64,000 nt of DNA from Diadema setosum (lineage: Eukaryota > Echinodermata > Echinoidea > Diadematoida > Diadematidae), in NCBI GenBank assembly GCA_033980235.1, contig CM067072.1, forward strand, positions 17,425,047 to 17,489,046. The letters are read 5' to 3'. Each line of letters opens with the position of its first letter. Within the stretch, counting starts at the first letter, position 1. Under the pieces are notes generated by a model, which was given only the letters and a program-made list of their open reading frames with translations, had not been told where the DNA came from and did not search any database. Positions 1 to 13,100 of this stretch are shown piece after piece. The translations under genes and the position numbers were made by a program.

Positions 1-96
1 TGTGTGTGTGATAAAAACCTAAAATGGCGGCAATCACAATGCGTTATCCTGGCGAACAAAAAACAAAAAGCGTTTTAATTGCCGCCATTCTAGGTA

Positions 97-97
97 G

Positions 98-172
<75 letters not shown>
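97..172. repeat. (TA)n microsatellite
   Basis: Two long TA runs broken by CACC. Just left of it, 22-91 has a small inverted pair (AATGGCGGCAAT / ATTGCCGCCATT). Confidence 0.9.
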
Positions 173-963
173 CTATACATACAAACATAATTATATACGT
201 GTATGTGTATATAAACATATATCTATTCATTCATTTACGGACACATGCAACCATTCAAAGTAACTTGAGTTAAGCAAATAACAGGACAAGAATGACAAGA
301 ATTTCTAAAGTTCATGTGTGTATGGCAAGTTGAGTAAAAAGTTTATCACTTCCTATCATATGTGAATGCAGGTTTGTACACTTTCTACACCCATTTATAT
401 ACAATATATCACACTATATCACCATCACAGAGCTAGTTTACACATTAACAAATATAAAATGTCCATTTTGTTTGGGATGCAACTGTGTGGGTGATCAATA
501 TTGAAAACATTAGCACCAGCATATGAAAAAAAAAGAAGTATTCAATGCGTATACATACTGACAGAATATCACTTTATAGTTATACCAGTATATACAATAT
601 ACAATTTCAAATTATCACCTCACTTGATCTTACACACATAACTACTGGCTGGATTTCATGACATCGTTAAATTTGCATTAATATCACAATTGTTGTATAA
701 ATGACAATACATACATTTGTGTAGAACTCAAACATGGAACCCATTTCCGGAAGTTGTTTAAATTTTCCAAACTTATTAAAAAAAAAAAAATACAACTGTA
801 ATATGCCAGTAGGATTTGTTGAAGAGGTGTTTCCTATTGTGCTAAAGAAAGAAAAAGATCATCAATGACAAAGAAATCTTCCCACAGCAGTACACATGCA
901 TTTCAGTTAGCTGTGAGAGTATTCTGAATATTATGATAAATCAAACATATTCCACTTAATACT

Positions 964-1199
964 GTATACGCCAAATATTTTGTGAGGTTTTTGTTCTCGT
1001 GAATTTCGCGAGTCAGGTGCTATTCGCGAAATTTAAGACACGCGAAAATATTAACTCTGATCCCGATGTGAATGTGATGTACACCTGTACACTTCTCTGT
1101 TCAGTACGGGACTCCACGACTGCGAATTTAACCACTTGCAAAATCGTTGGGAATTCCCAATTCGCGCAAATTTAGACTCGTGAAATATATGGCGTATAC
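964..1199 (+). mobile_element. GTATACGCC MITE, copy a
   Basis: Inverted ends GTATACGCCAAATATTT and AAATATATGGCGTATAC, with an interior of GCGAATTTCGCGAG and GGAATTCCC words. About 240 bp. Same family as 12588-12835, 24413-24635, 49048-49293 and 59254-59494. Confidence 0.85.
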
Positions 1200-2001
1200 C
1201 ATACTTTTTTTTCTCCACTTTGAGAGGCATACCATTCCATCAAAGTGAATAACTCGTTTTTCTTGATACCAAGTTTGATCTAACCAGAGCCCTTACTAAG
1301 CAAGATATTAAGTGACAAAAGTGTTTTATAAAATGTGGGGCATTACCACATGAAAAAACGACCATCTTGTGTTATCCCTAATTACCAAATACTGTGTCCA
1401 GACAGGTTGTTTCATGTATTCACTCCTGTATACCACCTGCCGGGCTTTAAACCTAATCCTTATCATTCTGGAGTTGATTTGTCAAAGCGTTTTTGAAAAA
1501 AAAAAAGAAGAAGCTTATTGGAAATACAAAATACGAAAGGGATAACTCATAGAAAGTTGAATGCAGAACATTTACTCCACACAGTACTATAAAAGTGGAA
1601 ATTGTTGCATTGTGGAAATTGTAGCTCATTTCATGTGATGTGAAACTAGTGCGAAAATAAAAGCACATAAATTTTACTGCTTGTCATATGTAGTAGTAGT
1701 TCTTATTTTGATTCTGTGGAATTTAAATACAGCGAAACTCATCTTACCCAGCCGAGCACGAAAAATTCTCATGCCAAAATTTCCACTTTTATAGTGATCA
1801 GCGAGGCAGGGATATGACATATGATGGAAAACAAACAAACATTTGGAATGAGAAATCATGGTTGAATACACACCCATGTTCGGGAATGTGGAGACTCCTT
1901 TTCACAAGCGATTCAAGGGATACTATATGACTTACCATAGACTTCACAATGGAGTTCATTCCCACATTTTGACATATATCAAATTGGTCATAATTCAAAC
2001 A

Positions 2002-2144
2002 GGGGGGGCATTTCATGAAGCGTTTTGGTCGGATATTTTTTTGACAAACTGTTACAAGCTACTGAAATCCTTGCATCTGATTGGCTGAGAGCAAATTTGT
2101 CCGACAACTTTTGTCGGACAAAATGCTTCATGAAATGCCCCCCA
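2002..2144. mobile_element. GGGGCATTTCATGAAGC MITE, copy a
   Basis: GGGGGGGCATTTCATGAAGC pairs with GCTTCATGAAATGCCCCCC. The core CCTTGCATCTGATTGGCTGA is shared with 42414-42563 and 62542-62683. Confidence 0.82.
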
Positions 2145-4165
2145 GGTGTCAAAAGGAATCATCATCGTGCAAGTCCCACATCAAATGATGCACAAAAAAG
2201 TTACACCGACTGGAAATATCACAGATTTCAAAAATCATGAAATCTATGTCATGGACAAGAATCGAAAACAAGACTTTGCTTGCATTTGTCCACCTTACTA
2301 TCTCAGCTCATATGCCGGCTCTTCATACAGCTGTTCAGTCTTTTGATATGCTCAGATCACTCTCATGATTAGATTCACTGATATACAAAAAACTAAATTG
2401 TATCAAAATATAATTTCAGTAACCTGCTACAGACTAACTGATGCAAAAACAGATGAAGAAAAAAATATATATAAATACGTAAAAGCCGCAGGCTTATACC
2501 TACTCTGCTTCACAATTTAATCTGATATACAGCCATTTGTTGAGACACAAAATTCTCTGAATAAGGAATGACATGCAGTGCGATTAGCTAGAGAGTTCTA
2601 TATTCATTCCATTTCATATCATGTGTCGAGTCCATTCCAAGCACTTATCCATAAATACTGTGAAGGAAAAGTAAGTTGAATTTTGTTCCACCACAAGTTT
2701 ACAAGTCAATTTCAGTTACTAATGTAGTACATGTACAACCAAAGTGCTCATGCTAAAATGATTTAATTAAAATTGGATAAAATTCTCAAAACTGTTTAAC
2801 AAAAAGTTACAGACATAAATAAAGACTACCTACAGCGTGAAGGGCCACTATGGCTTTGTAAATTCTCAGTGATTGCTGCATCTCTGGATTAGAATTAAAT
2901 GTACAAACAGATAAACAGACATGCTAAAACAAATATGATATAACCCTGTGGTAATACAAAGTATTTGATAATACCCTTCAACACATATACAAGTTCTATC
3001 TGGTGTAATACCAGTGACTGAGAGTGCAGGAACTCTATAAATTAGCTTTTTAAACACTTGTTATTTTACAGATATTTGCACTGAAGATATAGTCATGAAA
3101 AGATAGGAAACCCCAAGTATTCAGGCATATTGGCAATAAGAAAGCTAAAACAAATGACAAAAATAAGATCCCACGATGCGCCCATTACAGCATGACATGA
3201 CAAACATTCCATTGGAGATTTCAATTCAGTTGACTCAAAGGATCCTCATCCCTAAGGACACAAAGGATCCCTACCCCTACAGACACAGGGGATCAAACAC
3301 ACAAGGAAAAGAAAACATGAATCCAATTGCTCACTAATACAAATCACAATACTGTTGGTATTCATTTTCATTGCAAGTTCATCATGGCAGCAGTATTCTC
3401 TTAAATCACATTAATGTCGAGCACATACACATAGCATCATGACAAGCCAATATGACACCATCACATGTGGTCCACAGACTCCTAAAGCCTAAATGTAAGA
3501 CTGCATTCACACTGCTCTGCAAACTTTTGTTACAAAGAATTCATTGAGCATGACTCTGAGAAATTGATTTCAAATGCAAGATAGTTCATTGAAAATTATT
3601 CTTTCAGCACAGACCTCATCCTAATACTGAATTTCACCTATTCATAAAGTACAAATTGATGTGATGCTGATTTCATCTTTCCATTTTTAGAAATCATTTT
3701 CTCGAGTTTGAATGAAATGTATCACATTTGAAGTCTACGAGGACATGAAATTGCCTAGAGGGAAGCTCACTCATAATGATATCACACACATGCAAGTAAC
3801 TCTTTGCAAGAGAGTGTTGCTTCGGCCCCAGTGGAATTAGGTGCGATCAGATGATGCAAAACTACAGTGTATGCATTCTGTAGTTAACTTCCTCCAAAAC
3901 TTCCAGAAGTTTGAGCACATGATCACATCAATGACAAAACTAAGCATAGTTTGCATGATGCAAAATGACCTGTAGTTTTAGTTTGTAATATGCATGCTCC
4001 CACTGGGCAAAATCTGTGTGCTCTCCTTGAATATAAAATATGCAAAATGCACAACATGCAAAATGATGCGCAAAGTGCAGAATCAAAAAAAAAAAAAAAA
4101 AATGGACGTAATCATGTCAAAAACTACTTCAGTTTTCAGCAGTATGTGGCCACACTACACCAAAC

Positions 4166-4895
4166 CAAGGAGGTTGAAGAGATGGAGTAACAACAGAGTT
4201 ATTCCCTTTGATCTATGTTCGAAGCCACAGCTCAAAAATATTTGAAGCATGTGCCAAACAGGATCTGCCGTGCCGATACGAAGAAAATTGACTCGTGTCT
4301 CATTGCATAATCACTAGCCACTTTCAAAGGAAGAAATGTCTTTGTGATGGTAATTACTTTTCGCTACCCCTTCTTAATAAAAGGTAGGTGGTACAGACAC
4401 GAGGATGCGTGAACAGAAATTGAGCAAAAAATGCTGAAATAAAGCTGAAAATTACTCGACTGGGCATATGCGGGCACTAATCTGATTTATCTATCAATAA
4501 AGAATTATACTTGAAGATTATTCCATATTACTTTTAATTGGGGAAATTAAACCGAAAAGTGATAAAACCAGCTTTCCAGGATGGTACAGTTTTTAAACAT
4601 TTTCACATGATACAGCTCTGAGTTACACTTTTGCGCAAATTTCTGGACGGAATTGACTTTTGTTTTACATGCTTTATGAAATTTCATTTCATCTAATAAA
4701 TAAACAAGCAAAATATGGCCAACATTATGATAACTTTCAAAATAAATCTTCAGATTGCTCAGCAAGACGGGGGCTTGGAACATCGATCATCAAAGGCACA
4801 AGTGCACCTGTGGAATTCTTTTGTACATCAATAGAAATCTGACAACTGTTTGAATAATTACAGCCAGTTGGAACTCCATGTATAAAACCTCCTTG
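4166..4895 (+). mobile_element. 730-bp inverted-repeat transposon, copy 1
   Basis: Ends CAAGGAGGTT and AAACCTCCTTG are inverted. The flanks read ACCAAAC on both sides, a likely 7-bp target duplication. It is homologous over its whole length to 32614-33365 in reverse orientation. No transposase ORF, so non-autonomous. Confidence 0.82.
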
Positions 4896-6256
4896 ACCAA
4901 ACTAAGCGTAGTTTCACAAGTGAGAAACTTCCTGGAATGCATGCAGGAAGTTTTGCTGAAAGTTTCGCTGGTAACTTCTTCAGAAGTTTTCTGTCACATC
5001 GCCCAAACTACATGAAGCAAAATATACCTTGCCACTCTGTCATGTATAAGTTTGAAGATGCTCTGGTTTGAATTCCTTTATTTTGGGCACATACGAAAAC
5101 ATGAAATGAAAGTAGGTGAACATGTAACGAGTTGAGGAGGAATATATATTGCTGACTGGTCCCATATAACATTAGTTGGCATGAACATCAAGAGACTGCC
5201 TATAGAAAAGGGAAAGAGTGGTGTCCCTACCAACCCTAACAGGGGTCCAAAGTGCTTGGTTCACATGCCTATCAGACTGCTTGATGTGTCCAAAGTAGCC
5301 CATGTCTTTACAGGCTGCATTTTGATTTATCTACAAAGCATATAATGTTGTGAGTTGCAAATAAAAGTAACCGCACTGTGATATGGAACATTACTTAGCA
5401 CAGTTCTCCCGAAACGTGCATTTGAGAACATTTCTTAGCAGTGAGGTATGCACAGTGCGTGAGTTAATACCCTGCTTCTATAGACTGGAGGTCACAGCTT
5501 ACATAACCGCACACAATGCTGAGAAGAGAAGAAGGAAATGTGAAACAGGCTGTGGGTAGGTCCACTTCACTGCTGGTCCTACTGCCTGAGCCTGACAGAA
5601 GGTCTTTACAGTCAACTAGGGAGCCAAATTAACCAGGAAATAAAGCCAAGCAGCCACTGTTCAGATTCCAGCTCAGCTAACATCTGAAGATTTGAATCAT
5701 CAGTATTCAACTATGAAGCTCTTTTCAATCTGGTGGATTGGGTCCACTTAACAAATCAGGAGTGACCTTGGTCTACAGTTACAATGGTCAGTCTGGTTAT
5801 CCCTTACTTGGCTGCTTTTCAATAGTGACCTTTTTATAGTGGAGAAGGACAGTGAGTCTATCCCACAGAGATGCACATGAGTGTTCTTCTCCATGGGTTA
5901 TTGACATAACATCCGGAATCTCAGGCATGCATTGTGCATTTATACAGTCTTCCTCTTCACTTATTCGACATACACTACAAACATCAGATCCACATACAAG
6001 CAAAGTAGTGCACACATTAGCATTAGGAGGGATGCATTAGACAAAACTTTGTGCTTCCTTAATAAAATATAAGAATAATAATACACACATAAAAGCGAAT
6101 GAGGGCAACATGGACAATTTCCTTATGTGTTTGGATATTTTACACTTTAGTGCCTAAAAAGAAAGTATCAAGCCTTTACGCAAATGTTTGCTGTATTTGT
6201 GAGATGTGCATACATGCAAGTCAACATCTTTCTGTGCCATGACATATTTACCAGAG

Positions 6257-6262
6257 TTTATT
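6257..6262 (-). terminator. Possible poly(A) signal for RIC1
   Basis: AATAAA on the minus strand, about 690 bases past the stop codon. This hexamer is common in AT-rich DNA and others lie further left, so the 3' UTR length is not settled. Confidence 0.2.
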
Positions 6263-6945
6263 TTGAACCATTCCCTGATCCATCTCTAACTTTCCTTTTC
6301 TTCACTTCTTTGTAACATGCTGTGTTCTTGTTTTTTTTAATAATTTCCATTTGCTCCATTTTCTAGTGTTTTCTCTTCAGTGCCAATACCAGTTCCCGAG
6401 TCAATCTAATTTTTCTCTTTCCAGGGCTCTCTTACCCAACATATGCTAAGCAAAAGTCGATTCTTGAAGCCTCCTCAAGAAACTTCAAGCAGCATTTAGG
6501 CTCTATATAAGCACACAGAACAAGGCAAAGGCAATCCGATTCCTTATCAGGTGCTGTAGGTCAATGCCACCTAACATGAACAAACCACCAGACATAACCA
6601 ACCACCATCGATAAACATTGCACAACATGCACATTTTTAAGATCATCACACTTGCGTTTCCACCTGAATGTTGTATTCAAAAGCATTGACCATTTATCAG
6701 ATGGGAACTCCGTTACCACAAGAACAGAGACAGTCAGGGCTTGCTTGGGTGAAATTTGAGCAGGGGGCCTGAGCAGTATGAACAGAAAGTGCTTCCTAAA
6801 CAGTTCGAGGATGTTTCAAAATTTGGCCGCAGGGTATCTCTCTCTCTGTCCAATTCACACACATCACAGTAGGAACTGCTAAGCTTCATCAGAGAGGATT
6901 CAGCCGGTGGGTAGCCAGGGGGCGTGGGGTAATCTCCCCCCTGTG

Positions 6946-7186
6946 TCATGAGATGATGCAGGCAGAGTCCTCCTTCTCCTCCTCCCCTTCCTCCTCAAAG
7001 ACCTCATCCTCACAGGGCTCGGGCTCGCCCAGGCTCCCCCTGGAGCTGAGTCTCTTGGGCTCGCTGCTTGAGTGTTCCGAGGCGGAGGAGGACCTAGACC
7101 GGCTAGGTGAGGGAGACCGCTCCAAGATGTCTGCCAGGACGCTGGCCTGAGGCTTGATGGCAAGAAGGAGGGGTTTGTAGGCAGGG
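6946..7186 (-). CDS. RIC1: RIC1 last coding exon (30) with stop codon
   Basis: Residues 1306-1385. It begins [20 protein letters not shown], continues through a Ser/Arg-rich low-complexity part and an acidic run, and ends CIIS then TGA at 6946-6948. The acidic tail and final Cys-x-x-Ser recall the vertebrate end. CIIS also fits a CaaX box (see findings). Acceptor CCTTCAG. Confidence 0.95.
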
Positions 7187-10100
7187 CTGAAGGAAGCAAA
7201 CAAAAATAGCCATTCATCATGATATATTAATTGCTATGGTGTTATACCTATCAGAAGTTTCCCTTTGCAAGCTGTCGTCAATATATTTTTCGTTTTCATA
7301 GCAGTAGTATTCCTACTAATAGCAGTATTCGCAGTAGTGTCATAGCAAAATTTGCAGTGGCAATAGTTATTAGTATTCAAAATAATATTTATAGTATTTA
7401 TAGTATTCACATCAGCAGTAGTAAAAGTAGTAGTAAGTAGGAGTTGTCATCATCATAGATTGTGATATCAACAGTATCGAGTACTAATGTACTTGTACAA
7501 ATGCAACTTGATAATTGATATTTTGGGAAAACTGGTTATGATGAGATTGAGTTAAGTTTCCTGCAAGATTCACAGATTGTGTCAATTAGCAAAATCAATG
7601 TTAATCAGTGAAATCAGCGTCAATCAGTGAAATATCTCACAGGGGATAAAGTGAGAAATAAGAAAATTGAATAAACCATGAAAAATGTCAATAAAATAGC
7701 ATGTACCTTAAGGCTGGTTAGATAGCAAAATTTGCAAAGAAGATATCAAACACTTTATGCATACATCTACAATACAGCGTTTGAATTCTTTCTAGCTAGA
7801 GATTCCATGATTTCACTCATATTTAGTATGGCTATGTTTTGTAAATAGAGATTTTATATACAACCACTGTGACACATCTACCTGGGAAACTGATATTAGA
7901 ATTAGAGTGGGAGCATTTAAGTGACACTATCCCTCAGTGTCTTTACACAGAAGGTTGCTAAGAAAATGAAGACTGTGAGTCTCACCAGTCTGTGTCTGCC
8001 CAGACTTCCAGGTGGGAAAGTCCCTCTTTCATCCTGGTGACGACATCACTAGGGGCTTCCCCCAGACTGGCAATGTTGACCACCTGGCTGAGAGCTGACC
8101 GATCCCGTAGTATGATGGCTATAAGTAGACCCCACTCCAGGCATGATGACTCTAAGACTATCTTCAACATGTACCTACATCAAACACAAAATACATCATA
8201 TCACTTGGATACTCTCTACAGTTATTGCAAAATTTTGGAAACAATAAACAAATTAACACCCTGTTTCATTCACACTGTTTCAATGCCTTAGTGTCAGTAC
8301 ATAAAGTCAACACAGTGTAAATGATGATACAATGTGCAATGTGCTACTCCCAAACCAAAAGTCTGATATCCAGAATATCTAACTGCTCTGGGTCTGTGTC
8401 GTTACATCTGTCCTGGTTATACTGAGATATGAACCACTCTGAATGGCCACATAAGACATTGCAATAGATCATCAGGGAGGGGTAATACAAGCAACCCCCA
8501 CATTAAACTGAAGTCCTCAGAACCAGCACTTTTCATTTTTTATATCTAAATTTCATTACATAGCCGAACAGCAAAAAGTATACAAAGATCTATGATGATG
8601 ATAATTTGGGGATCTGAAGTTTTATTTCCTTCAAGGGAAATTTTGTTACAGCTGTATTCATTGTAACTGGAGCGCATTAGGGTTTGTTGAAAAAAAAAAT
8701 CCAGGTTATGATTTTATTCATGAAATCACTTATTCACACTCAAGTGAAGATAGCATAAAAGTGAGACTTGTAGCAGTTTGATTATGATTACACTTGGTTA
8801 TTATAATGGAGGAGAGTAACATTTTTGCTAAAAAGCTGATTGTTTCCACATGTCTTCAAAACTCAAGTTTCAGCTGTCTTATCATAAGCACTGTAACCTT
8901 TCAGAGGGCTGTCTACCAGTCTAGGGCAAGTTGACAGAGTCCTGGCTAACCTGAGTTCCCTTTCCGACTGCTTTGGTCCATTCTGGACAATCTCCCTGAA
9001 AAACTGCTCCAGTTCGTCCACAGTCACGTTGTTCGACCAAAAACTGTCCTCCAGATTGTTGTCCCCCTCTCCCAGAAGGCTGCCCTCAGAGGCCTCCGTA
9101 GTGCCAATGCTGGTCTCGTCGGATCCTGAGAATGCAGACAAACATCTGTTAGTGTTGGGCAGATAACTCATACTCAAGGGGTCTAACAGGTGTCACATGG
9201 CACATGGAATGTGAATGAAATGGAAAGGAGACAAGTCTAATGTACAGTGCACATCACATTTAAATCAAACTGAAAGCAACTTTTGAAAAAAAAAATGTAT
9301 GTGCAGAATGACACACAAACTCAGAAAAAAATTTTGCAAAGAAGAAATACATTGTCAATATCTCATGTTTCCTACTACCCCAATGTATTAAGTTATCATA
9401 TAGAGTCAAAGGGGCCTGAGCTTTCAATCCAATCAGAATCTGCATCAGAGGCAAAATCATTTTGCCTGTGATGAAGATTCTGCTAGGATCGAAAGCTCAG
9501 GCCCCTTTTGACTCCATTTTACTCCACTGGCTCACCACTATTGGATCAGCAGTTTTCAACAGCTTTTTTTGCTACATCAAGTTATCACATAGCAAGAAAC
9601 ATGATCTTTACAAAATTAAAGCAAAACTTCCCAATTTTATCAAGTGTCAGTGATCTGCGGCATTAAGTGAGACATCTCCTTCCTCACTATGACAATGACA
9701 TATAAAAACTAGTAGAAACAAGAGAGCAATGGTTTATTGCCACTTGGTCTAAAATCAGATGGGTCTACTTCCCAGTTCATCTAACACCACTACAGCTAAA
9801 CTCATTTGGTCTACTAACGCTTTCGTCTAATACCCACCTGGTCTAATCCTCATATGGGCTAATACCAAGTTTGGCTACTTATTGTTTCGTCTAATGACCA
9901 GATGATCTAATTGCAGGTTTCTATCCCTAGATTTCTTCCCCATTTTGTCTAATAAACTGTGGGTATTAAATGAAATGGGCATAGCCTATCTGGAAGTAGT
10001 AATGAGGCTAAGTGGCAATTGGACTAAATGGTCATTAGACAAACTGGTTGTAGACAAAGTGGGAGTTGACCATGTGGGTTGAGATTAAATAGCTATTACA

Positions 10101-13100
10101 TGAAGTGGGGGTAGACAAAGTGATAGATCACCAGAGCAATCATAAAGGCTGCCCTCAATGTTCAAAATGGGCACTGAGCTAAACTAGTTTTCCATCATTG
10201 GTAAAAATGACCCAGCACCTTGGCTGCTATGTATAACTCTATAGACACTCACCCTTGGCTGAGGGATGTTTAAGCATGGCCTCCTCTGTCCTTGTTTCAC
10301 TGTTTGTACTCTCAGACAGGGTGCTCTGGGTCCGCAACAGCTTGTGGTTTACTACCTGACCACTACTGCTGTTGCTGCCACTGGCGGCAGCAACGGTAGT
10401 GTTGGGAGGGGTGGTAGCTCTGGTCTGGGTGTTTCCACGACCCATTCCACCGTACCCAACGGAAGGAAATAGGTTGTCTGGGGATGACGGTGACTCAGCC
10501 GGTGTGTGGACTCCATTCAGTGGGTTGCCTGATGGCGTAGTGGCTCTGGACACTGAAAGGGGATAGTGACCAAGGCATACATGTAGCTATGTATTGAGTG
10601 TGTTTATGCAATCTCCCCATAGTGCTGAACAAACTACAATGTACAGTACACTTATTCAAGAAGCTTGCATGTATGATTGCAGAAAATACAATCATATTGA
10701 AGATAAATGCCCTTTTCCCATCAAATTTCATCTCAAGCTTCCTCCTTGAAATAGATATGTTTTGTTATTTGTCACAAGTAAATGATATCAATATGAAAGT
10801 TTGCAAAATAATACAATTTGTTTTTTCAATACAAGAAGCCTGACTTTGATTCATTTCATCTTCAATTTTAAACTTCTCATTCACCATGACAACTGAACTG
10901 GAAAGAAAGGAATCAGGCATATGACTGCTGTGTCTTGAAGACTTGCGTAGATGATATCAACTGGGTTTAAAGGGAAATATCAACCTACCATGTTTACTCC
11001 CTGACGGACTTCCCACTAGGGGTAGAGGCCAGTTGAAGTCTGAGTGTAATCTCTGCAAGGCGTCCACAAAGCTGTCCACTCTCGCCACTCTTGTCCTGTT
11101 TTTGTTTTCAAGAGATCAATGACATTCATGACATCATTGGACTAGAAGCATCAGGGGCTATCAACATTGTTACTTGTTGCTGTGTCACAAACTAGCCACC
11201 CAGATTTAGCGAGTTTCCAATGTCTGAAAAATATGGAGGAACTGAAGTGTCTTAAACTTTGTATTCACACATGAAACACTTCAAAAGTCTATGCAGAAAC
11301 ATTTTCTGCTTTTAACTCCATTCATGACATGAGGAATGACTTTCTCCAATAAACCTGAATGACTCATTTCCACTTTGCATTCAAGTTTAATCTATTGACT
11401 CAATTTTCTTCAAAATGTACAAAACACAATCTGGCGAAAATCATCTCAATGAAGCGACATTTCATCACAAGCCGAAATATCAAAAGCTATTGCAAGATTG
11501 TGGTTGCCATGGTTTTGACACGGGTAAATCATAATGCTGATAAAGCTTCCTCCCCTCCCCTGCCTCCCTATGAAGACTGCTTACCTTTCCCTCACCAACC
11601 ATGATGTGAGTTTGAAGTCTAGGTAGCCAGCAAACATGCCCAGCTCCCTCAACCTGTAGGCTGTCAGCAGCTTCTTGGCATGTCTAGACAGGATGAGATC
11701 TATGTAGAACTCCTCTGCTGTGGAGTCTGGCAGGCTGTTCTGTCTTGACAAACTCCTAATATCACACACACAATCAAAGGGCAACAGATATAGCAATGCA
11801 AGCAATGACGACGGATGTACCAATGTCCTCATAATGCAACACACCACGGTCAATAGCAAAGTTTAAGAGAAATGATGACTCTAATAATAGATATGATGAG
11901 AATAATACTGAAAAAAGAGAGAGAGACTGGAAGTGTAAAATCCTCCTTTGAGGATGGAAAACCAACTAGGCAGGAGGAAGATTAGCAGTATTACACATAG
12001 TAGGTTGGATGTCTTCCACTGACTGCCTTTAAATATTTTGCATGCACACACAATTATGTACCTAAGTATCCTACACTTCTACCTCTATGACCACTAAACT
12101 ACTAATCACTAAAACACTGAATGAAACAAATGAAGCGGGTGATTATAAAGCAGCTTCACAACCCCTACATTTGACATCATTGAGGAATTTAGGAATATGT
12201 GTCTATTTGATACCATATTACAGTGAAGTATATGATTAGTGAGGAGAGTCTCAATACCTTTTGTCCCCTGAGCTTGATTCAGCCTGTTTCTCTGACCCCA
12301 GGCCAGCCTTGGAGCTGTGACTTGGATGTCTGCCTCGAGTCTTGGGGACATTCCCCGACACAGCCGCCATCCCCACCCCAAGGGGGAACATGTGGTGGTT
12401 GGCCAGCGGAGGAGGGGTGCGGGCCGAGTCCCCATCCCCAGAACCAATGGCTCGCAGGAAGCGAAGTAGGTCCCTACACAGAGACCATTCACAGTGTTCT
12501 AGGGCTGCATCAAGCAGCTGAGTGGCATGCTGTAGGAATACAGACAAACAGCATCAAATTATACACTTATTCACCATCTTACATTACTGTAGTGCATACA
12601 CCAATATTCTGTGATATTTTCATTTTCCTAAATTCTGTGAGTCAAGTGATATTTGCACATTTATAAGCACATAAAAATATTAACTCTACGCCTGACATGA
12701 ATGTGATGTGCATGCATACATTTCTCTGTGCAGAAGGGTACTCAACAATTGTGAATTTTACCACTCGCAAAATTGTTGGAAGACCCGATTCGTGAATTAA
12801 AGATTGGGTTCACAAAATATATGGCGCATACAGTAAGTTACATATTCACCATCTTACATGAAGCTATGTATTCACCATCTTACATCACATTATGTATTCA
12901 CCATCTTACATCACATTATGTATTCACCATCTTACATCAAGTTATGTATTTACCATCTTACATCAAGTTTTACCATCTTATATAATAACAAATTTAGAAA
13001 TGTGGTCATGATATAACATGTGGGCAAAATTTTTTCACAGCTGGGAAGTGAATCAGAACGAACTTAAAAGATAACCAAGAGCTGTTGTGTTGGTATTTGT

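Larger units (their letters stand above)
1..6945. other. 3' UTR and downstream sequence without recognised genes
   Basis: AT-rich DNA. It holds the listed MITEs at 964, 2002 and 4166, poly(A) runs and the (TA)n tract. The short ORFs on both strands show no domain, codon pattern or splice context. The part nearest 6945 is presumably RIC1 3' UTR. Confidence 0.6.

Noticed and set aside
6900..7220. A 106-residue minus-strand frame overlapping the last RIC1 exon
   Set aside because: It is the alternative frame of real coding sequence; the conserved [11 protein letters not shown] motif is in the frame ending at 6946.
12223..12666. A 147-residue plus-strand ORF
   Set aside because: Antisense shadow of RIC1 exon 24 and the flanking MITE.
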